Source: Holosporales bacterium (lineage in GTDB: Bacteria > Pseudomonadota > Alphaproteobacteria > RUG11792). Taken from it: a stretch of DNA of 64,000 nt. The DNA is taken from positions 1 to 64,000 of the forward strand of contig JAISBP010000023.1 of the NCBI GenBank assembly GCA_031266135.1, given 5' to 3'. Shown piece after piece: positions 27,089 to 39,294 of this stretch. The notes under the pieces were generated by a model. The model worked only from the letters and a program-made list of their open reading frames with translations, did no database searches and was not told where the DNA came from. The translations under genes were made by a program, and so were the position numbers. Numbering within the stretch: position 1 is the stretch's first letter; each line of letters starts with the position of its first letter.

Positions 27089-28450
27089 ATGAAGAAACTA
27101 GTAAATATCTTAATTATTACATCAACGATGTTGATCTTAATATCTCAACAATTGAAGGCGGGCGAGGCGGAGCAAAAAACTGGAACGGTATTAGACTACT
27201 GGCTGGACACGACGGTTAACGTTAGTGCCCAGCTATCCGGCAAACCAGTTCCAGATATTCAGGCTCTGTCACAAGAGTTAAAAGACATGGCCCAAGGGTT
27301 AAAGGGGGAAGACGCACAAAGAAGAGTCCAAGAGCTCGGGAGCATTACCGACTCGCCAATAGGAAACATTGCACGAGTACTCCAAAGCACCGATCCGCAA
27401 AACTCCGACATAAAGTTTTTTATAAAAGAGATTAAGGCCAAACCGAACGGAACAACAAGCACCATCCTTAAATTATTCGTTGCAACCCTACACGGAAACT
27501 ATGATTCTGAAATGGTATCCATCCAAACTGCCGTCCTAACCAACAGAATAATGAAAGAGTTAAGTAGCGAACCTAGACTGTTCTACGGGCCCCTAGAAAA
27601 AGGCATCAACAATGCCGGACCAGCCGAGATCAAATACGTCGCAGACACATTAATTCCAGCCAGACTAGAGCAATGCATCAAAAATCCAAGAATCCGTGAA
27701 GCAGTAAGAGCGGAAATCCTCAAAGAGAGGCAAAGTTTATCCAGCTTTGCCAAGAAGGAGATCATACTCCAGGCAATAGGAGAGACAAAATTAGAACAAT
27801 TTTCAGAAGCATATGCACGCACTAGCATATTGGAAATGCTCGAACGAATGATACGGGACACTAAAAGGGAGGACGCACTGGAAACAGTCCGACAGCGAGC
27901 AAGGGAAATGGCAGGTGCAACGTTATCGGGTCTGATAGAGGACACAAAAGCAACGATAGAAGAACTGGAACAAGAATTAAGCCAAACAAAAACACAAACG
28001 CAGCAGGCAAAGAGAGACATCCGAAAATTCGAAGCGCAGGTAAGCCAGTTAAAGGATCTTAACCGAAGTTTAGTTACCGAAATGGAGTACCTAAAGAGCA
28101 AAGAAGTCTATATTGGAGAACTAGAAGCCCTGGACCAACAGTTGCAGGGAGAAAGAGAGGCCCTCGCCCAACAGTTTCAGAGAGAAAGAGAGGCCCTCGC
28201 CCAACAGTTTCAGAGAGAAAAAGAAGCATTCGCTGCAGCACTGGCAGATGCACAGCATGAAAATGAAGCAATCATGGAAAGACTGGGAGCCGAACGGAGA
28301 GAAAACGCAGAGCTAAGAAGACGGTTTGCCGATTTTAATGACCAGATTAGTGCACAACAAAAAGCCTACCAGAATCAACTCCAAGCCTGGCATAGCTCCA
28401 TGCCGACTCTGAATATAGCGCAAATCAATCCATCAAAGACTCCACAGTAG
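27089..28450 (+). CDS. secreted coiled-coil protein with 11-residue repeats
   Basis: A 453-residue protein with a signal peptide (from MKKLVNILIITSTML, ending LKAGEA), a helical region to about residue 270, then a long coiled coil (about 275-430) rich in Glu, Gln, Lys and Arg. Inside the coil are tandem 11-residue units E-R-E-A-L-A-Q-Q-F-Q-R. ATG 27089 is chosen for the signal peptide; ATG 27059 would add ten residues. The tail is short and polar. It stands alone. A surface or secreted host-interaction protein is possible, but no family is recognised. Confidence 0.72.
   Translation: MKKLVNILIITSTMLILISQQLKAGEAEQKTGTVLDYWLDTTVNVSAQLSGKPVPDIQALSQELKDMAQGLKGEDAQRRVQELGSITDSPIGNIARVLQSTDPQNSDIKFFIKEIKAKPNGTTSTILKLFVATLHGNYDSEMVSIQTAVLTNRIMKELSSEPRLFYGPLEKGINNAGPAEIKYVADTLIPARLEQCIKNPRIREAVRAEILKERQSLSSFAKKEIILQAIGETKLEQFSEAYARTSILEMLERMIRDTKREDALETVRQRAREMAGATLSGLIEDTKATIEELEQELSQTKTQTQQAKRDIRKFEAQVSQLKDLNRSLVTEMEYLKSKEVYIGELEALDQQLQGEREALAQQFQREREALAQQFQREKEAFAAALADAQHENEAIMERLGAERRENAELRRRFADFNDQISAQQKAYQNQLQAWHSSMPTLNIAQINPSKTPQ
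28145..28230 (+). repeat. 33-bp tandem repeat inside the coiled-coil gene
   Basis: Two nearly identical 33-bp units start at 28145 and 28178, with a decayed third at 28211 and a weaker preceding unit. Each encodes 11 residues, the hendecad period of a slightly right-handed coiled coil. Near identity of the units suggests recent copy-number change by slippage. Confidence 0.85.
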
Positions 28451-28554
28451 CTGAGGACAGGGTAGGCAGTGGGCGCAATATACACTTAACGATGCTTCAG
28501 TGATTTATGATAAAATACCTCGAGCCGTAATATTGGATTAAATTTTTTAAGAGT

Positions 28555-29100
28555 ATGCAAGATTTAGATGATAAAGAGATTGTAACTGAAAAGACTGAAG
28601 GTGATGCCTCGGATTTACCTGACGAACAGAGTGAATCTGATCTCCTGAATTCTAAGATCGAGGAACTAGAGGATAGGTTGCTGAGGTCCGTCGCAGAACT
28701 TCAGAATCTGCAGAAGCGTTCCGAAAAAGAAAAGGCCGATTTAGCGAGGTACAGTATATCGGGATTCGCGAAGGACGTCCTAATGATACGTGATAATTTA
28801 AAGTTGGCCCTCGAGAATTGCCCAGATGAATCAGAAGAATTACGGATGGTTCCCATCGTTGATGGTATTAAATTGACGATTACTGAGATGGATAAGGTAT
28901 TGGCTAGGCATGGCATCACGTTAATAGATTCAATGGATAAGGAGTTCGATCCGCATCTGCATCAGGCCATCGTCGAAATTGAAGCAGAGGATCAGAGGCC
29001 TGGAACCGTCATCAGGGTCATGCAGGATGGCTTCATGATACATGACAGGCTCCTGAGGCCGGCATTGGTCGGGGTATCAAAGAAGAATACACCATCATAA
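28555..29100 (+). CDS. grpE: nucleotide exchange factor GrpE
   Basis: Releases ADP from DnaK. The 181-residue protein has an acidic N-terminus, the long dimerising helix (SKIEELEDRLLRSVAELQN), and the C-terminal beta domain with the signature VRVMQDGFMIHDRLLRPALV-like end (here IRVMQDGFMIHDRLLRPA). Its TAA overlaps the ATG of cysS (TAATG), so the pair is cotranslated. It is separated from hrcA, unlike in many relatives. Confidence 0.95.
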   Translation: MQDLDDKEIVTEKTEGDASDLPDEQSESDLLNSKIEELEDRLLRSVAELQNLQKRSEKEKADLARYSISGFAKDVLMIRDNLKLALENCPDESEELRMVPIVDGIKLTITEMDKVLARHGITLIDSMDKEFDPHLHQAIVEIEAEDQRPGTVIRVMQDGFMIHDRLLRPALVGVSKKNTPS

Positions 29101-30461
29101 TGAAGCTGCGGATTTACAATACGCTTTCAGGGAAAAAGGAAGAATTCGTACCGATTCACGATGATAGGGTTGGTATGTATGTTTGCGGACCGACGGTTTA
29201 TAGTCGGGCGCATCTTGGGAATGCCAGATCCGCCGTAGTCTTCGATATTTTATACCGGACATTGGGGAGGCTTTATCCAACCGTAACGTACGTCAGGAAT
29301 ATAACCGACGTAGACGATAAGATATATAGGGCTTCGATTGAGCTCGGAATAGATATCCAAGAACTCACCGAAAATACGACGAAGATGTATCACGAGGATA
29401 TGGAGGCTCTGAATGTCTTGCCGGTGGATATAGAACCCCGGGCAACGGAGCATATTGGAGATATCATAGCGTTCATAGAGCGGCTCATAGCAAATGGAAA
29501 TGCATACTGCTCGCATGGTCACGTTTATTTCGATGTATCGTCGTACGCTGATTATGGGAAATTGTCCAAGAAGAACGCTGGTGATCTGCTGGCGGGAGCC
29601 CGAGTCGAGACGTCTCCCTTCAAGCGGGATCCCTTAGATTTTGTCCTCTGGAAGCCGGTCGACGAAAATTTTAGGATCGGCTGGGAGAGTCCATGGGGAT
29701 CTGGGCGCCCAGGATGGCATATTGAGTGCTCCGCCATGTCCATGAAGTACCTCGGCGATCGGTTCGATATTCATGGTGGAGGACTGGATCTCATCTTCCC
29801 GCACCATGAAAATGAGAACGCTCAATCGTGCTCATTGACCAAGCAGGATGTGATGGCGAATTACTGGGTGCATAATGGATATCTCAATATAGACGGCGAA
29901 AAGATGTCTAAATCCATCGGGAACTTCTATTTCGTTCACGATTTATTGGAGCATTTCGATGGAGAAGTCATTAGGCTTGCCTTTTTGATGACACACTATT
30001 CATCCCCCATGAATTTCAGTTTCGACTCATTGAAGACGGCGAAGAATATACTCGATAGATGGTATAACGCCGTCGCTGATTATTATGACCCAGTTAGTGA
30101 TACGGCTGTATTACCCGAGGTGTACGAAGCACTCCTAGACGATCTCAATACTCCAAGGGCTATATCCCTCCTATCGTCCATCGTGGTTGATATAAATAGG
30201 ACTACCGACAAAAAGGAACTAGTATCACTTTTTATTCAAACCTGCAGGAGTTGCCTCGGGATAATGCATAAGGATCCGAGGGAGTGGTTCGGGAGCGTAG
30301 ATGATGATCAGCTATCATATATCGAGAATCAGATAGCCAAGAGAACTGAGGCAAAGAAGAATCGCGATTTCAAAACGGCTGATACCATTCGTGATACATT
30401 ACAGAGTATGGGAATAGTATTAGAGGATACAGAAGCCGGCACGAAATGGAAGAAGATGTGA
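29100..30461 (+). CDS. cysS: cysteinyl-tRNA synthetase
   Basis: Class I synthetase charging tRNA-Cys. 453 residues with the zinc site Cys and HIGH-type motif in MYVCGPTVYSRAHLGNARS, GWHIECSAMS and DIHGGGLDLIFPHHENE (zinc ligands Cys, His, Glu), and KMSKS. The length is normal. Starts at the last base of the grpE stop codon. Confidence 0.97.
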   Translation: MKLRIYNTLSGKKEEFVPIHDDRVGMYVCGPTVYSRAHLGNARSAVVFDILYRTLGRLYPTVTYVRNITDVDDKIYRASIELGIDIQELTENTTKMYHEDMEALNVLPVDIEPRATEHIGDIIAFIERLIANGNAYCSHGHVYFDVSSYADYGKLSKKNAGDLLAGARVETSPFKRDPLDFVLWKPVDENFRIGWESPWGSGRPGWHIECSAMSMKYLGDRFDIHGGGLDLIFPHHENENAQSCSLTKQDVMANYWVHNGYLNIDGEKMSKSIGNFYFVHDLLEHFDGEVIRLAFLMTHYSSPMNFSFDSLKTAKNILDRWYNAVADYYDPVSDTAVLPEVYEALLDDLNTPRAISLLSSIVVDINRTTDKKELVSLFIQTCRSCLGIMHKDPREWFGSVDDDQLSYIENQIAKRTEAKKNRDFKTADTIRDTLQSMGIVLEDTEAGTKWKKM

Positions 30462-30651
30462 AGTATTGATTCGAATAATAGACCTTCCGGAATCAAGAAT
30501 GTATCGGACTTCATTATAGTTGTCTCAAACATATGCATAATAAATGGCTTCGACTGTGGAGATGCTCAAGTGCAGCAAAAAAGCTTCCCACAAGTTTTTG
30601 ATTCGTATTATCATGGGGCGTAATTATTCCAATCTATAACAAATCGGGAAA

Positions 30652-31968
30652 TTGAGCACGGATACTAATTCTTCGACGGGGCACTACAGTTTTCCCGATG
30701 AAATAATGGATGCCCTTGGCAATACAGATACGACCCTCCTGATTACCGGGAAGGCTGGGACCGGGAAGTCGACGTTGGTTAAGGAGATGCTGCGAGATGA
30801 TAGGATCAGGCAGGTCGTGCTGGCGCCGACGGGAGTGGCTGCCCTTCAGGTCGGTGGTCAGACGATCCATTCCTTCTTCAGGATACCTCCGTCATTGAAC
30901 GACCCTTCTCATCTGACTCCGATGTATGGTAAAAAGGCCGCCCTGGTTCGTAGTCTCGATCGAATAATCATCGATGAGATATCGATGGTGAGGGCCGATC
31001 TCCTGGATATGGTTGACATATTATTAAGGAATGCCAGGAAGAAAAATTCTCCATTCGGTGGGATACAGGTCGTGATGGTCGGGGATTTTTATCAGCTACC
31101 ACCGATTGTCAGTAGGGATGAGCAGGAGGTCTTTGAGCAGCTATACGAAAATAGATACATTTTTTCGGCGAACGTTTTCAGGGAGATTCAGCTGAAGATA
31201 GTGGAATTATCACATGTCTTTAGGCAACACGATAGAGAATTCGTGGATATCCTCGGGAATATCCGTGAGGGGAAAATGGTCAACGAAAGTATCGAGTTTC
31301 TGAATTCGAGGTGTGTTCGTGCACATAGAGTTGATAGGGTCCCACTATTACTGACGGCCCATAATATTACGGCCAACGAATATAATATGAAGAAATTAAA
31401 TGCGCTGCCGAGTGCAGTGTATACTTATCACAGCAAAATCGCCGGAGAGTTTAATTTATCGAAGGATAAGTTCCCGGCACCGGAGATACTGTACCTCAAG
31501 GAAGGGGCCAGGATCATGATGATCAAGAATGATACGAATAGCAGGAGGTGGGTTAATGGTAGCCTGGGGACTGTCAGAGAGCTTTCAGATGATGCGATAT
31601 ACGTCGATATCGATCAGGGTACCCAGACATGGAAGGTGGGACAATTTACATGGGAGAGATACGTTTACGATCTCGATACCAAAGAGGACAAGATTTGTAA
31701 GAAAATTGTTGGAAAATATACACAGTTTCCGCTGAAATTAGCATGGGCCAGCACGATCCACAAGGCTCAGGGATTAACGCTAGATGATGTGAGACTGGAT
31801 CTGAGCACTGGGAATTTCGAGTGCGGACAGACGTACGTCGCATTATCGAGGGTTACGTCCATCGAAGGATTATCCTTCACGCAGCCATTGATTGAGGATG
31901 ATATCATCGTTGATCATAAATTAAATGAATTATTACAAAACGCGGATATTGACAAACCTTTGGTCTAA
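30652..31968 (+). CDS. PIF1/RecD-like SF1 helicase
   Basis: A 438-residue superfamily 1B helicase. Motif I is TGKAGTGKSTLVKEML, motif II IIDEISMVRADLLD, then GGIQVVMVGDFYQLPPI (motif III), ELSHVFRQ (motif IV), and the C-terminal AWASTIHKAQGLTLDDV and YVALSRVTS (motifs V, VI) typical of PIF1. Such proteins unwind DNA 5'-3' and remove G-quadruplexes. TTG start at 30652 with TCGGGAAA just before it. Its last codons contain a promoter for the str operon. Not a usual neighbour of rpsL. Confidence 0.9.
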   Translation: MSTDTNSSTGHYSFPDEIMDALGNTDTTLLITGKAGTGKSTLVKEMLRDDRIRQVVLAPTGVAALQVGGQTIHSFFRIPPSLNDPSHLTPMYGKKAALVRSLDRIIIDEISMVRADLLDMVDILLRNARKKNSPFGGIQVVMVGDFYQLPPIVSRDEQEVFEQLYENRYIFSANVFREIQLKIVELSHVFRQHDREFVDILGNIREGKMVNESIEFLNSRCVRAHRVDRVPLLLTAHNITANEYNMKKLNALPSAVYTYHSKIAGEFNLSKDKFPAPEILYLKEGARIMMIKNDTNSRRWVNGSLGTVRELSDDAIYVDIDQGTQTWKVGQFTWERYVYDLDTKEDKICKKIVGKYTQFPLKLAWASTIHKAQGLTLDDVRLDLSTGNFECGQTYVALSRVTSIEGLSFTQPLIEDDIIVDHKLNELLQNADIDKPLV

Positions 31969-31977
31969 TTGTACCAT
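31949..31977 (+). promoter_or_regulatory. sigma-70 type promoter for the str operon
   Basis: TTGACA (31949-31954), a 17-bp spacer and TACCAT (31972-31977), lying over the 3' end of the helicase gene and 65 bp before rpsL. Spacing is ideal and the -35 box perfect; the -10 box matches 4 of 6. It would drive rpsL and the downstream ribosomal genes. Confidence 0.6.
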
Positions 31978-32041
31978 ATCAGGGTGGCGCGCAGTGTTTG
32001 TTCATTGCCGTTGGTTTTTTCGTCATTTTAAAAGGAAATAG

Positions 32042-32413
32042 ATGCCTACGATTAATCAGTTAATAAGGTCTCCGAGGAAGCCGAAGATTGCGCGGAATAA
32101 GGTTCCGGCGCTCGAGGCGTGTCCACAAAAAAGGGGAGTCTGTGCTCGTGTTTTTACGACCACTCCGAAGAAGCCGAACTCGGCCATGAGGAAGGTTGCT
32201 CGTATTAGATTGACTAATGGATATGAAGTGACGGGGTATATCCCCGGTGAGGGACATAATCTTCAGGAGCACTCCGTTGTGATGATTAGAGGTGGGCGCG
32301 TAAAAGACTTACCTGGTGTTAGGTATCATATAATAAGAGGGACCCTCGATACTCAGGGTGTCAAGGATAGGAAGCAGGCGCGTTCTAGGTACGGCGCCAA
32401 GAAACCGAAATAG
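32042..32413 (+). CDS. rpsL: 30S ribosomal protein S12
   Basis: Decoding-centre protein, 123 residues. Conserved [12 protein letters not shown] start, [21 protein letters not shown] and [12 protein letters not shown] loops are intact; the lysines whose mutation gives streptomycin resistance are wild-type. First gene of the str operon (rpsL-rpsG-fusA-tuf); AAAGGAAATAG precedes the ATG. Confidence 0.98.
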   Translation: MPTINQLIRSPRKPKIARNKVPALEACPQKRGVCARVFTTTPKKPNSAMRKVARIRLTNGYEVTGYIPGEGHNLQEHSVVMIRGGRVKDLPGVRYHIIRGTLDTQGVKDRKQARSRYGAKKPK

Positions 32414-32908
<495 letters not shown>

Positions 32909-32927
32909 TAATAGGGGAGGGACTTTT

Positions 32928-35000
32928 ATGAAGCGCACTACGCCGATTGAGCTCTATAGAAATATAGGGATTATGGCTCATATTGATGCCGGAAAGACGA
33001 CGACGACGGAGCGAGTGTTATATTACACCGGAAAATCATACAAGATAGGTGAGGTCCATGAAGGGGCCGCCACGATGGACTGGATGGAGCAGGAGCAGGA
33101 GCGTGGGATTACCATCACGTCGGCTGCGACCACGTGCTTCTGGAAAGATTATCGAATCAATATAATTGATACTCCTGGACACGTTGATTTTACCGTTGAG
33201 GTTGAGAGGAGTCTCAGAGTCCTGGATGGAGCAATAACGGTGTTTGATGGGGTCGCTGGAGTTGAGCCACAATCTGAGACCGTCTGGCGTCAGGCAGATA
33301 AGTATAAAGTCCCCAGGATTTGCTTCGTCAATAAGATGGATAGGTTGGGCGCTAATTTCTATCGGTGTGTAGATATGATAGTCGATAGATTGGGTGCGAA
33401 GCCCGCGATCATTGCACTTCCCATAGGGGTTGAGGCTGATTTTAAGGGACTCATCGATCTCGTCGAGATGAAGGCATACATCTGGCATAATGAAGATCTT
33501 GGTGCTAAATACGATGTCGTTGATATTCCGGCGGACCTGAAGGAACAGGCCGATAAGTATAGGGCGCAGCTTCTTGATCTCATCGTTGATCAGGATGATA
33601 CGGCGATGGAGGCCTATCTAGAAGGCAAAGAAGTTTGTTTAGATTTAATTAAGAAATGCATACGGCGAGGCACCATCGGCGGTGCATTCGTTCCAGTCCT
33701 CTGTGGATCGGCCTTTAAGAATAAGGGGGTGCAATACCTCCTTGATGCCGTCGTGGATTATTTGCCGTCTCCACTCGATATAGGAGACATTTGTGGGACA
33801 GATCTCAGTGGAGTCGAAGTTCTAAGAAAGCCAGACGATGCCGAACCGTTTTCAGGTTTGGCATTTAAAATTATGACCGATCCGTTTGTTGGTAGCATAA
33901 CGTTCTTTAGGATTTATTCTGGGATCCTGGAATCCGGAACCAGCGTTCTGAATTCCGTGAAGGATAAGGCAGAGCGCATCGGACGGATGCTGTTGATGCA
34001 CGCCAATAACAGAGAAGATATTAAGTATGCCGCAGCGGGCGACATCGTAGCACTGTGCGGCTTGAAGGTAACGACGACTGGAGAGACGCTTTGCTCACAG
34101 ACCAAGCCCGTCATTTTAGAAAAGATGGAATTTCCCGATCCGGTCATCGAGATCGCGATCGAACCATGTACCAAGGCTGATCAGGAAAAGATGGGTATTG
34201 CGTTATCGAGGATGGCATCTGAAGACCCGTCGTTTAAGGTATCCTCCGATAATGAAAGTGGGCAGACAATAATAAAGGGGATGGGAGAACTCCATCTAGA
34301 AATAAAGGTCGATATATTGAAGCGAGTATATAAGGTCGATGCCAATATTGGATCTCCGCAAGTCGCGTATAGAGAGACCATCACCAAAAAGAATGAGATT
34401 GATTATACACATAAGAAGCAGACTGGTGGTGCCGGGCAATTCGCCAGGATTAAACTGATATTTGAGCCACTGGAGCCAGGTTCGGGATTTGTCTTCGAAA
34501 ATAAGATCGTTGGTGGAGTTGTGCCCAAGGAATATATTCCTGGTGTCGTTAAGGGGCTTCAATCAGCGATGGATACTGGAGTCATCGCTGGATTCCCAGT
34601 GATAGATTTTAAGGCGACTTTAATAGATGGCGCATACCACGACGTTGACTCAAGTGTTCTGGCCTTTGAAATCGCCGCTCGTTCTGCGTTCAGAGAAGGG
34701 ATAGCTAGGTGTACTCCGAGGTTGTTGGAGCCAATCATGAAGGTTGCAGTCGTGACTCCGGAGGATTATATGGGAGACATCATAGGTGATCTCAATAGCA
34801 GGCGTGGACAAGTATCCGGAATGGACCAACTCGGCAACGCCCGTGAGATTTCATCGATGGTTCCATTGGCTAATATGTTCGGATATGTTAACATATTGAG
34901 ATCGATGAGTCAGGGTAGAGCGCAATTTTCTATGTTTTTTGATCATTATGATCAGGTACCACAGCAAATTGCTGATGAAATTAAAGCGAAAGTGTCGTAG
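32928..35000 (+). CDS. fusA: elongation factor G
   Basis: Translocase GTPase, 690 residues. G-domain motifs: [13 protein letters not shown] (G1), RGITITSA (G2), DTPGHVDF (G3), NKMDR (G4), GSAF (G5), followed by domains II-V ending [15 protein letters not shown]. The ATG at 32928 with GGGAGGGAC upstream gives the family N-terminus ([15 protein letters not shown]); a longer frame from 32754 overlaps rpsG and is rejected. Confidence 0.98.
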   Translation: MKRTTPIELYRNIGIMAHIDAGKTTTTERVLYYTGKSYKIGEVHEGAATMDWMEQEQERGITITSAATTCFWKDYRINIIDTPGHVDFTVEVERSLRVLDGAITVFDGVAGVEPQSETVWRQADKYKVPRICFVNKMDRLGANFYRCVDMIVDRLGAKPAIIALPIGVEADFKGLIDLVEMKAYIWHNEDLGAKYDVVDIPADLKEQADKYRAQLLDLIVDQDDTAMEAYLEGKEVCLDLIKKCIRRGTIGGAFVPVLCGSAFKNKGVQYLLDAVVDYLPSPLDIGDICGTDLSGVEVLRKPDDAEPFSGLAFKIMTDPFVGSITFFRIYSGILESGTSVLNSVKDKAERIGRMLLMHANNREDIKYAAAGDIVALCGLKVTTTGETLCSQTKPVILEKMEFPDPVIEIAIEPCTKADQEKMGIALSRMASEDPSFKVSSDNESGQTIIKGMGELHLEIKVDILKRVYKVDANIGSPQVAYRETITKKNEIDYTHKKQTGGAGQFARIKLIFEPLEPGSGFVFENKIVGGVVPKEYIPGVVKGLQSAMDTGVIAGFPVIDFKATLIDGAYHDVDSSVLAFEIAARSAFREGIARCTPRLLEPIMKVAVVTPEDYMGDIIGDLNSRRGQVSGMDQLGNAREISSMVPLANMFGYVNILRSMSQGRAQFSMFFDHYDQVPQQIADEIKAKVS

Positions 35001-35047
35001 AATGGCGCAGGTGTCGTGCAGAATTTTTGTTAATTATGGAGTAAAAG

Positions 35048-36238
<1,191 letters not shown>

Positions 36239-36269
36239 TGGATTTTTAAAAAGGTAGGAAAGATTTCAA

Positions 36270-36578
36270 ATGGAATGGCGTAATATTCGAATCAGATTGA
36301 AGGCTTATGATCATAGATTGTTGGATCAGTCTGTTAAGGAGATAGTCGATGCTGCCAAGAGGACCGGTGCCGAAGTCGTGGGCCCCATTCCTCTGCCGAT
36401 CAAGATTGAGAGGTTTACGGTGAATCGCTCTCCACATATAGATAAAGAGTCACGAGAGCAGTTTGAAATCAGAACTCATAGGCGGTTGGTAGATATCAGG
36501 GATTGGTTGCCTCAGACTGTCGATGCATTGATGAAACTCGATTTATCGGCCGGTGTCGATGTCGAGATAAAGTTATAA
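36270..36578 (+). CDS. rpsJ: 30S ribosomal protein S10
   Basis: 102 residues, [16 protein letters not shown] near the start and the long loop [20 protein letters not shown]10 also serves in Nus-dependent antitermination. First gene of the S10 operon, following tuf by 31 bp. Confidence 0.98.
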   Translation: MEWRNIRIRLKAYDHRLLDQSVKEIVDAAKRTGAEVVGPIPLPIKIERFTVNRSPHIDKESREQFEIRTHRRLVDIRDWLPQTVDALMKLDLSAGVDVEIKL

Positions 36579-36595
36579 GAGGTGTGTAAGATATT

Positions 36596-37252
36596 ATGAG
36601 GATAGGATTGGTTGCCGAGAAGTTGGGGATGACCCAGTTGTTTGATGACAACGGCGTTCAGGTCCCAGTGACGGTTTTGAAGGTTGATCCGTGTACGATC
36701 GTCTCTTTAAAGGTTCAGGATAAAGACGGATATAATGCCGTACAACTTGGCACGAGAGAGAGCAGCAATGGGAAGCATATTAACAGGCCGCAGCAAGGTT
36801 ATTTCAAGAAGGTATCATCCAAGTTTTTCAGGATCCTAAAGGAATTCAGGGTGGATGATGTCGCGTCATATAACGTGGGTGACAAGTTTGAGGTAGACCA
36901 TTTCTCGAGTGGGCAGTTGGTGGACGTAACCGGAATTACGAAGGGGAAGGGGTTCGCTGGAGGCATTAAGAGACACGGATTTGGCGGTCTCAGGGCCTCT
37001 CACGGTGTTTCAATTACTCATAGATGCCATGGTTCGACTGGTAACAGGACGCTTCCTGGCCGTGTCTTTAAGGGCAAAAGGATGGCGGGGCACATGGGCG
37101 ACCAAAGGGTTACCGCACTGAATCTGATGGTGCACTCCGTCGATAAAGAAAAGGGAGTAGTTTTTGTTAGGGGAGCAGTTCCCGGTGGAAAGAAGGGGAC
37201 AGTCTTCATTAGAGATGCCATAAAGAAGCATGTCGATAAAACGGGTAAATGA
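36596..37252 (+). CDS. rplC: 50S ribosomal protein L3
   Basis: 218 residues; MRIGLVAEKLGMTQLFDD start, GITKGKGFAGGIKRHGF loop near the peptidyl-transferase centre and RVFKGKRMAGHMGDQRVT. Its TGA overlaps an ATG of the next frame (ATGA). Confidence 0.98.
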   Translation: MRIGLVAEKLGMTQLFDDNGVQVPVTVLKVDPCTIVSLKVQDKDGYNAVQLGTRESSNGKHINRPQQGYFKKVSSKFFRILKEFRVDDVASYNVGDKFEVDHFSSGQLVDVTGITKGKGFAGGIKRHGFGGLRASHGVSITHRCHGSTGNRTLPGRVFKGKRMAGHMGDQRVTALNLMVHSVDKEKGVVFVRGAVPGGKKGTVFIRDAIKKHVDKTGK

Positions 37253-37254
37253 TC

Positions 37255-37869
37255 ATGAAATTGCAAATATTAAATAGTGAAAATAAAGAATCTGGTGAGA
37301 TTGAGCTCTCAGATCAAGTATTTGGATTGACGCCGAGGCGAGATATATTGGCGAGAGTAGTCCTTTGGCAATTGGCGAAGAGGCGAAGCGGTAGCCATAA
37401 TGTTAAGGGGAAATCGGATGTGCATGGCACCACCAGGAAGTTCGTTCGTCAAAAAGGGAGTGGCGGTGCGCGGCACGGATCGAAGAAGGCCGTTCAGTTT
37501 AGAGGTGGAGGGATAGTATTTGGTCCGGTCAATAGGGACCATGGATTTGATTTGCAGAAGAAGGTGCGTAAATTGGGCCTCCGGATGGCGCTTTCTGCGA
37601 AGGCGAGGGAAGGGCGCCTGATCATTGTTGATTCACTTAAATATGATGAACGAGTTAAAACCAAGGAATTTCTATCGAGATTCTCTGATTTAAAGACTGC
37701 TTTATTTGTGGATGCTAAGGATAATGAGCCAGTTCTAAGGGCGCTATCTAATATAGTTGGATTTGATTACATACCTCAGATGGGGGCGAATGTTTACGAT
37801 ATCCTCAGGAAGGAGAAGATTGTGATTTCAGTTGATGCAATCAAGGAATTGGAGGGGAGGCTGATATGA
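37255..37869 (+). CDS. rplD: 50S ribosomal protein L4
   Basis: 204 residues from ATG 37255 (MKLQILN); an in-frame ATG at 37249 overlaps the rplC stop and would add two residues. The rRNA-binding loop RQKGSGGARHGSKKAVQFRGGG is recognisable. L4 represses its own S10 operon in E. coli; no leader hairpin was assigned here. Confidence 0.96.
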   Translation: MKLQILNSENKESGEIELSDQVFGLTPRRDILARVVLWQLAKRRSGSHNVKGKSDVHGTTRKFVRQKGSGGARHGSKKAVQFRGGGIVFGPVNRDHGFDLQKKVRKLGLRMALSAKAREGRLIIVDSLKYDERVKTKEFLSRFSDLKTALFVDAKDNEPVLRALSNIVGFDYIPQMGANVYDILRKEKIVISVDAIKELEGRLI

Positions 37870-38177
37870 GTGATAAAGTCCGCGCCACATCAAAAGATTT
37901 TGATATCGTTCGATACCCTGTCTTGACGGAAAAGTCTACTAAGATCCTTGAGAATTCGAATGCATATGTTTTTGTTGTTGATAGATCTTCCACGAAAATT
38001 GAAATAAAAAATGCTATTGAAAGAATTTTTAATGTCAAAGTTGAGGCTGTTAATACGATAACCGTTAAAGGAAAGAAGAAAGTTTTTCGTGGAGTTTCTG
38101 GAAGAAGATCTGATTACAAGAAGGCTATTGTGAGATTAAATTCTGGAGACAAGATTGATCTAGGAGTTGGAGTGTAG
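37866..38177 (+). CDS. rplW: 50S ribosomal protein L23
   Basis: 103 residues; [11 protein letters not shown] and [19 protein letters not shown] segments. Located at the exit tunnel, docking site for SRP and trigger factor. Overlaps rplD by 4 bp (ATGA). Confidence 0.97.
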   Translation: MSDKVRATSKDFDIVRYPVLTEKSTKILENSNAYVFVVDRSSTKIEIKNAIERIFNVKVEAVNTITVKGKKKVFRGVSGRRSDYKKAIVRLNSGDKIDLGVGV

Positions 38178-38181
38178 AACG

Positions 38182-39003
38182 ATGGGATTGAAGCAGTATA
38201 AGCCTGTAACGACTTCGCAAAGGCAGTTAGTTAATATCGATAGATCTGATCTCTGGAAGGGGAAGCCGTTCAAGAAGTTGACGTCCGTTAAGCTGAATAG
38301 AGCGGGGCGCAACAATCACGGACACATTACTGTTTGGAATAGAGGCGGTGGACATAAGCAACGCTATAGAATCATTGATTTTTTGCGTGACAAGAAGGAT
38401 GTGGCTGGGAATGTCGAGAGGATTGAATATGATCCAAATAGGAGCGCTTTTATAGCACTCATCAAATACGCCGATGGAGAGAATAGGTATATTATAGCAC
38501 CGCAGAAATTGAAGGTAGGAGATTCGGTGATCGCATCTGAGAAGGCCGATATAAGGCCAGGGAATTCGATGCTCCTGAAGAATATACCGATTGGAACGGT
38601 TGTCCACAATATAGAGATGAAGATCGGCAAAGGGGCGCAGATGGCGCGCTCAGCTGGAGCCGGTGTGCAGATAGTTGGCCGTGATGGAGCGTACGTTATT
38701 TTGAGGCTGCCATCGGGGGAGCAGAGATTGATCAGTGGTGTATGCAGTGCCACTATCGGTGTTGTCTCTAATTCGGATCACCAGAACAGGAGCTATGGAA
38801 AGGCCGGAAGGAACAGATGGCGTGGGAAGAGACCGTGCGTCAGGGGAGTCGCCATGAACCCTGTTGATCACCCGCATGGTGGTGGAGAAGGAAAGACATC
38901 CGGTGGACGGCATCCGGTCACCCCGTGGGGTATTTCTACGAAAGGTAAAAAAACACGTAGAAACAAGCGGACTAGTCATTATATAATATCAAAGCGAAAG
39001 TAG
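38182..39003 (+). CDS. rplB: 50S ribosomal protein L2
   Basis: 273 residues from ATG 38182 ([10 protein letters not shown]); the 5-residue longer form begins inside rplW. Key [22 protein letters not shown] and the catalytic-region [15 protein letters not shown] are intact. Confidence 0.98.
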   Translation: MGLKQYKPVTTSQRQLVNIDRSDLWKGKPFKKLTSVKLNRAGRNNHGHITVWNRGGGHKQRYRIIDFLRDKKDVAGNVERIEYDPNRSAFIALIKYADGENRYIIAPQKLKVGDSVIASEKADIRPGNSMLLKNIPIGTVVHNIEMKIGKGAQMARSAGAGVQIVGRDGAYVILRLPSGEQRLISGVCSATIGVVSNSDHQNRSYGKAGRNRWRGKRPCVRGVAMNPVDHPHGGGEGKTSGGRHPVTPWGISTKGKKTRRNKRTSHYIISKRK

Positions 39004-39016
39004 GGAGATTTAGAAA

Positions 39017-39292
39017 GTGTCAAGATCAGTTTGGAAGGGACCTTTTTTTGATAGATATTTGTTGAAGAAGGCTGAGGCCGTCAAGGCTTCAGGGCGTTCT
39101 GATGTTGTAAAGATTTGGTCCAGGAGATCTACCATTTTGCCACAGTTTGTGGGTGTCACATTCGGAGTACACAATGGTAAGAAATTCATTCCGGTTTCTG
39201 TTTCGGAGAATATGGTCGGTCACAAGTTTGGTGAATTTGCGCCGACGCGTACGTATTATGGGCATGGAGCCGATAAGAAGGCTAAGAGATAA
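39017..39292 (+). CDS. rpsS: 30S ribosomal protein S19
   Basis: 91 residues with a GTG start; [15 protein letters not shown] start and [17 protein letters not shown] end. Starts 13 bp after rplB. Confidence 0.97.
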   Translation: MSRSVWKGPFFDRYLLKKAEAVKASGRSDVVKIWSRRSTILPQFVGVTFGVHNGKKFIPVSVSENMVGHKFGEFAPTRTYYGHGADKKAKR

Positions 39293-39294
39293 TT

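Noticed and set aside
31405-31445. GCAGTGTATACTTATCAC in the helicase gene as an element fragment
   Set aside because: The helicase is of normal length there and the match is short.
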